NCBI RefSeq assembly: GCF_034931045.1
Contig: NZ_JAYGHH010000027.1
Span: forward strand, 6,794 to 70,793
DNA: 64,000 bases
DNA from: Nodularia sp034931045
GTDB lineage: Bacteria; Cyanobacteriota; Cyanobacteriia; Cyanobacteriales; Nostocaceae
Direction: 5' to 3'
A program made the translations under genes and the position numbers. The notes under the pieces are model-generated. The model saw only the letters and a program-made list of their open reading frames with translations. It did not search any database and had not been told where the DNA came from. This document shows, in pieces, positions 60,429 through 64,000 of the stretch (the stretch's first letter is position 1; every line of letters starts with the position of its first letter).

Positions 60429-60481
60429 AGTAAATATGGCTACACCACGCAAGCTACAGAAACTAAACCGGATTCCTATAT
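60429..60481 (+). repeat. dispersed repeat, partner of 46169-46221
   Basis: 53 bp, AGTAAATATGGCTACACCAC ... GGATTCCTATAT; matches the inverted copy at 46169-46221. It is preceded by GTTCCCTATTCCCTACCTCTACGAG, the inverse of 41436-41460, linking the two repeat families. Confidence 0.75.
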
Positions 60482-60577
60482 TGAGATTCATTCTTTAGTT
60501 TCTGCTTTTGTGGAGATAATTGTTTCATAATAGCAGCAGCTATTCTACAGTCAACGAATGAGAACATCAGGAGAAAG

Positions 60578-61108
60578 ATGATTATGGGTCTGTTTGATCA
60601 AATTATCGGTGCTGTTAGCAATCCCAATCAACAAGCTAGTTTAGGTCAACTCGGCAGTATTCTTAACACTGTTAATCAGCTGAGTAATGCCACTGGAACA
60701 AATCCTTCAACCATACAATCGGTTGTTGGTGTAGTAGGTAACTATGTACGTTCTGCTTTACAACAGAAGCAAGCCTCAGAAGGTAGTGAAGCAACCCAAG
60801 CATTGGTTAATCAATATGCTGGGACTTCTTCTAACCCTCAAGCCGTAAGTTCTCTGTTTTCCCCTCAAATCCAACAGCAGGTAGCACAGGTAGCTTCTCA
60901 ACATACAGGATTAGATGCTGGTACAATTGGGCAATTGTTACCTGTAATTGTGCCTATAGTATTAAATTTATTGCAATCTGGTGCTAATACTCAAAATCCC
61001 CAAACTAGTGGAAATTCTGTATTGAATTCTTTCTTGGATGCCAACGGGGATGGAGATGTCAATGTTGCCGACGCTATTCAATTATTTAGTAGATATGTTG
61101 GCAAGTAG
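60578..61108 (+). CDS. DUF937 protein with a C-terminal Ca-binding-like loop
   Basis: 176 residues. MGLFDQIIGAVSNPNQQASL and LLPVIVPIVLNLLQSG fit DUF937, a helical glycine/alanine/glutamine-rich domain. The last 30 residues (FLDANGDGDVNVADAIQLFSRYVGK) contain DxNxDGDVNxxD, an EF-hand/dockerin-type calcium loop. This suggests an extracellular or calcium-responsive role. The ATG two codons later is equally possible; AGGAG precedes both. Function unknown. Confidence 0.75.
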   Translation: MIMGLFDQIIGAVSNPNQQASLGQLGSILNTVNQLSNATGTNPSTIQSVVGVVGNYVRSALQQKQASEGSEATQALVNQYAGTSSNPQAVSSLFSPQIQQQVAQVASQHTGLDAGTIGQLLPVIVPIVLNLLQSGANTQNPQTSGNSVLNSFLDANGDGDVNVADAIQLFSRYVGK

Positions 61109-61164
61109 TCGGGAAAATTGTAGAGTCAATAAAAGTCCTAAGTATTGCCCTACTCAATTCACCC

Positions 61165-62370
61165 ATGACTACCGTACCCTTAAGCTGGCAAGAACTAGAA
61201 ACCCTCACGGACTATCAAATAGATACTGTTAATGGCCTCACCAATGCTAGAGCCAGGTTACGCTTGTTTGGTCAGTCCGAATCTGATGTACGGGTAACAC
61301 TGTACCGCGATAACCACGCTTGGTGTCCTTACTGTCAAAAAGTTTGGTTATGGCTGGAGGAAAAACAGATCCCCTACCGCATCGAAAAAGTGACAATGTT
61401 CTGCTATGGGGAAAAAGAAAGTTGGTACAAACGTAAAGTCCCATCAGGAATGCTCCCTGCAATTGAGCTAGATGGAAAGATTATTAAGGAAAGCGATGAT
61501 ATTTTGATCGCTTTGGAAAAGGTTTTTGGTTCATTGAACCAAGGGATGAAAGACCGCAGGGTGCTGACTCTACGTCAATTAGAACGACTTTTATTTAGAG
61601 CTTGGTGTGTTTGGCTGTGTTCTAAGACTGGTTCATCTCAACAAGAACAAATCCACCGAGAACAATTTATCACAGTGGTAGCTCAGGTTGAGGAGGCTCT
61701 AGGTTGCACCCCAAGCCCTTATTTTCTAGATAGCTTCGGTATTGTTGATGTGATTTTTACGCCATATCTGGAACGGATGAACGCCAGCCTTTATTACTAC
61801 AAGGGCTACTCCCTGCGAGAAGAAAACCCTCGCTTAAAGGCATGGTTTGCGGCAATGGAAAGCCGACCTACCTACTGCGGTACTCAGAGCGATTTTCACA
61901 CCCACGCACATGATTTACCGCCCCAGATGGGTGGCTGTTGGGAAAACGGCGAACCCCAGATGCTTCTCAATAAAGCACGGGTGGATAATGGCCCCTGGTT
62001 TGGACTACCAGATGTTACTTATCCAGAACCCGAAAACTCACGCATGGAAGCTCTTCAAAGAACTATCAAACACCGCATAAATATTATCCGAGTTAACCCC
62101 TTAGATGATAGATTGTTTGATCAAGCGCTACGTTGTGCTTTAACTCAGATGATGACTGGTAAAGACTGTGTACCGCCATCGGGATCTGATGTTGCTCTCC
62201 GATATTTGCGCGATCGCATTAATGTACCACGAGATATGTCCATCTACGCAGCCAAGCGATTGCGGGAATCCCTGGAGAAAACCGCAGCCCTTGCAGGTAA
62301 TGGTCAGCCAGCACCCATTCCCATTCAGCATCGAAGAGATCAAGACCCATCTAACTTTTTAAAGCGTTGA
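61165..62370 (+). CDS. glutathione-S-transferase-like protein
   Basis: 401 residues. The N-terminal thioredoxin-fold domain (about 45-130) has RVTLYRDNHAWCPYCQKVWLWLEEKQIPY (CPYC), a glutaredoxin-type pair. The helical C-terminal domain is seen in LYYYKGYSLREENPRLKAWFAAMESRPTY. About 150 extra residues at the C terminus (DLPPQMGGCWENGEP..., then basic helices to RRDQDPSNFLKR) go beyond a normal transferase. Similar long proteins occur in cyanobacteria and algae. It may reduce disulfides or conjugate glutathione. The next gene follows by 49 bp on the same strand. Confidence 0.8.
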   Translation: MTTVPLSWQELETLTDYQIDTVNGLTNARARLRLFGQSESDVRVTLYRDNHAWCPYCQKVWLWLEEKQIPYRIEKVTMFCYGEKESWYKRKVPSGMLPAIELDGKIIKESDDILIALEKVFGSLNQGMKDRRVLTLRQLERLLFRAWCVWLCSKTGSSQQEQIHREQFITVVAQVEEALGCTPSPYFLDSFGIVDVIFTPYLERMNASLYYYKGYSLREENPRLKAWFAAMESRPTYCGTQSDFHTHAHDLPPQMGGCWENGEPQMLLNKARVDNGPWFGLPDVTYPEPENSRMEALQRTIKHRINIIRVNPLDDRLFDQALRCALTQMMTGKDCVPPSGSDVALRYLRDRINVPRDMSIYAAKRLRESLEKTAALAGNGQPAPIPIQHRRDQDPSNFLKR

Positions 62371-62419
62371 CTCCCACTGTGATAGCTGTCTACTCGTCCC
62401 AATTCATCAATATCTGAAC

Positions 62420-62830
62420 ATGAACATCGACCGATTGCAGAAACTCAAGGAAAAATTGACTGTTGAAGCAGACTTATCCCGTATCTGGTTATTTTATATG
62501 GATCATTTTGCGGATCATGCCGAATTTACTGAACTGGGTAAGCCTGCCTATAATCAATACCTAGATACTGTCCTGCACAACACTTGTCAGCAAATGTTTG
62601 GTAAGACAATAAAAATTACTCACTTTCTGCCAATTTGCATTGCAGAATATCATTTTTTTCATGCCCCTTTCCAAGTTGAAAAACGGATTGGGGGTGTAAT
62701 TTATTTCGAGGATATAAAAATTGGCTTAATTGCTGTATCAGCAGATTATCCTCCTACAGATGAGGTTAAATATTCACGTTTTTCTGAGATCATGCAATTG
62801 CCAACACCTAATCGTAACGATCTTAATTAA
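62420..62830 (+). CDS. conserved protein of unknown function
   Basis: 136 residues: an N-terminal helix (IDRLQKLKEKLTVEADLSRIWLFYMDHFADHAEFTELGKP) and a mixed alpha/beta part (FLPICIAEYHFFHAPFQVEKRIGGVIYFEDIKIGLIAV). Related sequences exist in cyanobacteria, but no domain name comes to mind. It may share a transcript with the upstream GST-like gene. Confidence 0.6.
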   Translation: MNIDRLQKLKEKLTVEADLSRIWLFYMDHFADHAEFTELGKPAYNQYLDTVLHNTCQQMFGKTIKITHFLPICIAEYHFFHAPFQVEKRIGGVIYFEDIKIGLIAVSADYPPTDEVKYSRFSEIMQLPTPNRNDLN

Positions 62831-62910
62831 GACAAGTCTAAGTTATTAAGTAAGTTGACGAGAATCAAGACCACTATGTGAATTCATGTAAAAATATAAT
62901 AATTTGGCTC

Positions 62911-62958
62911 GTAGTAAGGGCTTTAGCCCTGAATTCAGTACTTGAGTCCTGACTACAA
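62911..62958. repeat. GTAGT...ACTAC hairpin repeat
   Basis: AAGGGCTTTAGCCCT followed by ACTTGAGTCCTGACTAC; same family as 42061-42107 and 53541-53579. It immediately precedes the MITE-like element. Confidence 0.75.
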
Positions 62959-62963
62959 ACCTT

Positions 62964-63180
62964 TAATTAGGGTTTGCTGAATAAGTTATCTGTGGAGATT
63001 AGGGAACAGGGAACAGGGAACAGTTTCAAGAGTTTAGTAGGGAAAATTTTTCCTTTGAATCAAACTTAAATGCAAGGTTTTCGAGTTCCCACTTCATAAA
63101 AGCTTGCACTTTTTCAATTTCAAACAGGCTAAAATCCTTTACCTGTAATGTTTTTAGATTTCTTCAGCAAGCCCTAATTA
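62964..63180. mobile_element. MITE-like element, 217 bp
   Basis: Terminal inverted repeats of 20 bp: TAATTAGGGTTTGCTGAATA at 62964-62983 and TCTTCAGCAAGCCCTAATTA at 63161-63180 (18 of 20 complementary). The interior has no gene and carries three GGGAACA units. The same left end appears at 1087-1106 and, shortened, at 27128-27143. The length and lack of coding match a non-autonomous element mobilised by a transposase elsewhere in the genome. Confidence 0.7.
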
Positions 63181-63193
63181 TTAGAGATGTCTA

Positions 63194-63832
63194 TTATGTT
63201 CCTGGACGAGAGCGAATATGATCGGGTATATGATGGCGATCGCCTAATATTTCTAACAAAGGGCCATTAACATCAAATTTAACCATACTTACCGATGCAA
63301 CCAAAATATTCACCCGATAGCGATAGCGTCCTAAATCAATTCCCAGTAAACTGCAAAGCATAATCCGAATTGTGGCTTTATGGGAAACCACTAAAACATT
63401 ACCTTCGGGATGTTTTTCTTGAATTTCAGCAATTACAGGCATAGAACGGTTAGCAATATCTACCGCAGTTTCTCCACCTAGTGGTGCATTCCAAGCGGGT
63501 TCTGTCAACCATTTTACATAGTTTTCTGCGTAATTCTCTTGAGCAAACGATTTACTCTTAGTTTCCCATTTGCCATAACTACCTTCTCTAAGTCCATCAC
63601 GCAACTGCATATCCATACCGATAGCATCACAAAATGGCTTGGCAGTTGCAATTGTGCGCTTCATTGGGCTAACATAAACCCCTGACCACTTCAATTTTTG
63701 ATACACATCGGCAAAACTGGATGCCATCTGCATCCCTTCAGAAGTCAACTCTGCATCAGTTTCACCACAGAAATTACCACTTTGACTAAAAGTAGTTTCT
63801 CCATGTCGCAGTATATATAAATTGAGTGTCAT
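63194..63832 (-). CDS. histidine phosphatase (phosphoglycerate-mutase superfamily)
   Basis: 212 residues from the ATG giving MTLNLYILRHGETTFSQSGN; the frame is open 31 codons further but the domain begins here. Catalytic motif RHGE, the second histidine in VVSHKATIRIMLCSLLGI, and SPMKRTIATAKPF and GLREGSYGKWE are all present. Members are phosphatases or mutases acting on small phosphorylated metabolites; the substrate is not fixed by sequence. It ends 14 bp from the MITE-like element. Confidence 0.9.
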   Translation of the reverse strand: MTLNLYILRHGETTFSQSGNFCGETDAELTSEGMQMASSFADVYQKLKWSGVYVSPMKRTIATAKPFCDAIGMDMQLRDGLREGSYGKWETKSKSFAQENYAENYVKWLTEPAWNAPLGGETAVDIANRSMPVIAEIQEKHPEGNVLVVSHKATIRIMLCSLLGIDLGRYRYRVNILVASVSMVKFDVNGPLLEILGDRHHIPDHIRSRPGT

Positions 63833-63976
63833 AGTTTGTATTGCGATTGGATAAAGGAGTTTGTGTAAAAATAAACTACCACTAATCTTGCAATCGAGGA
63901 TGTTACACCACGACAAAGTAATCAACCAAAAAAGTCAATCAACCACAAAGTTTTGAAATTGAAGGTAACAACAGCA

Positions 63977-64000
63977 GTTTCAGTCCCCTTGCGGGCTTAA
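63977..64000. other. possible partial CRISPR repeat at the window edge
   Basis: GTTTCAGTCCCCTTGCGGGC TTAA has the GTTTC start and CCCC-TTGC-GGG palindrome of several cyanobacterial CRISPR repeats. Only one partial copy is inside the window, so this cannot be confirmed here. Confidence 0.25.

Overview
The window comes from a filamentous, probably heterocyst-forming cyanobacterium of the Nostocales (Nostoc/Anabaena/Nodularia type). The support is the many copies of the HIP1 octamer GCGATCGC inside and between genes, GGGAACA and CCCTGCC/CCCTGCA heptamer tandem repeats, several dispersed palindromic repeat families, and typically cyanobacterial genes: AMIN-domain TonB receptor, PEP-CTERM protein, single-RRM RbpA followed by rpsU, YlqD, Nif11-type leader peptide, DUF29 and Uma2 families. 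A 31-base run of N at 56150-56180 shows that this is a scaffold with at least one unclosed join.

Layout. 1-8.3 kb: the end of a C-terminal processing protease, a PEP-CTERM gene broken by one in-frame TGA, an IS1-like remnant, a quinone-oxidoreductase-like gene, a pentapeptide-repeat/HhH membrane protein, a VOC protein and a GHL10 glycosyl hydrolase. 8.4-13.9 kb: ilvA, a WGR-domain protein, two small membrane proteins, an exported beta-carbonic anhydrase-like protein, and an antitoxin-like gene followed by a truncated toxin. 13.9-19.0 kb: a minus-strand operon of a fused dipeptide ABC ATPase, an AbgT transporter, and an AtzG/AtzE-type amidohydrolase pair whose small subunit is only 55 residues. 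19.4-24.7 kb: a siderophore-uptake set (AraC regulator, TonB receptor, binding protein, DUF1636). 25-31 kb: PAS/Crp regulator, cupin, a two-gene operon of unknown function and a histidine kinase lacking its N terminus.

31.3-34.3 kb is a strongly AT-rich accessory patch: a DGQHR-domain protein with a nuclease-like N terminus, fragments of small toxin-antitoxin-like genes, and a MazF/PemK toxin gene interrupted by TGA. It abuts a tRNA-Ala(CGC) gene. 34.2-45 kb is mostly housekeeping: HAD hydrolase, methyltransferase, RtcB, pyruvate dehydrogenase E2, YlqD, acyl-CoA/ACP synthetase and RecQ. Between the synthetase and recQ lie two short, related membrane peptides, one of which appears to start at ATC behind a perfect Shine-Dalgarno sequence. 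45-49.5 kb: Uma2 remnant, DUF29, an orphan Nif11-type RiPP precursor, rbpA, rpsU and a DEAD-box helicase.

49.9-60.4 kb is a metal-uptake neighbourhood: FecCD-type permease, TonB receptor and lipoprotein binding protein without an ATPase gene, then sufE and an alpha/beta hydrolase, then (after the N gap) a COG0523 GTPase with a Zur-box-like palindrome in its leader, a WD40 protein, a small cysteine-containing exported protein and a ZnuA-like lipoprotein. 60.5-64 kb: DUF937 protein, glutathione-S-transferase-like protein, a conserved unknown, a MITE-like element and a histidine phosphatase. The last 24 bases resemble the start of a cyanobacterial CRISPR repeat. The strongest leads for new biology are the paired small membrane peptides, the Nif11 orphan, the DGQHR protein with its patch, and the ABC-AbgT-AtzGE operon.
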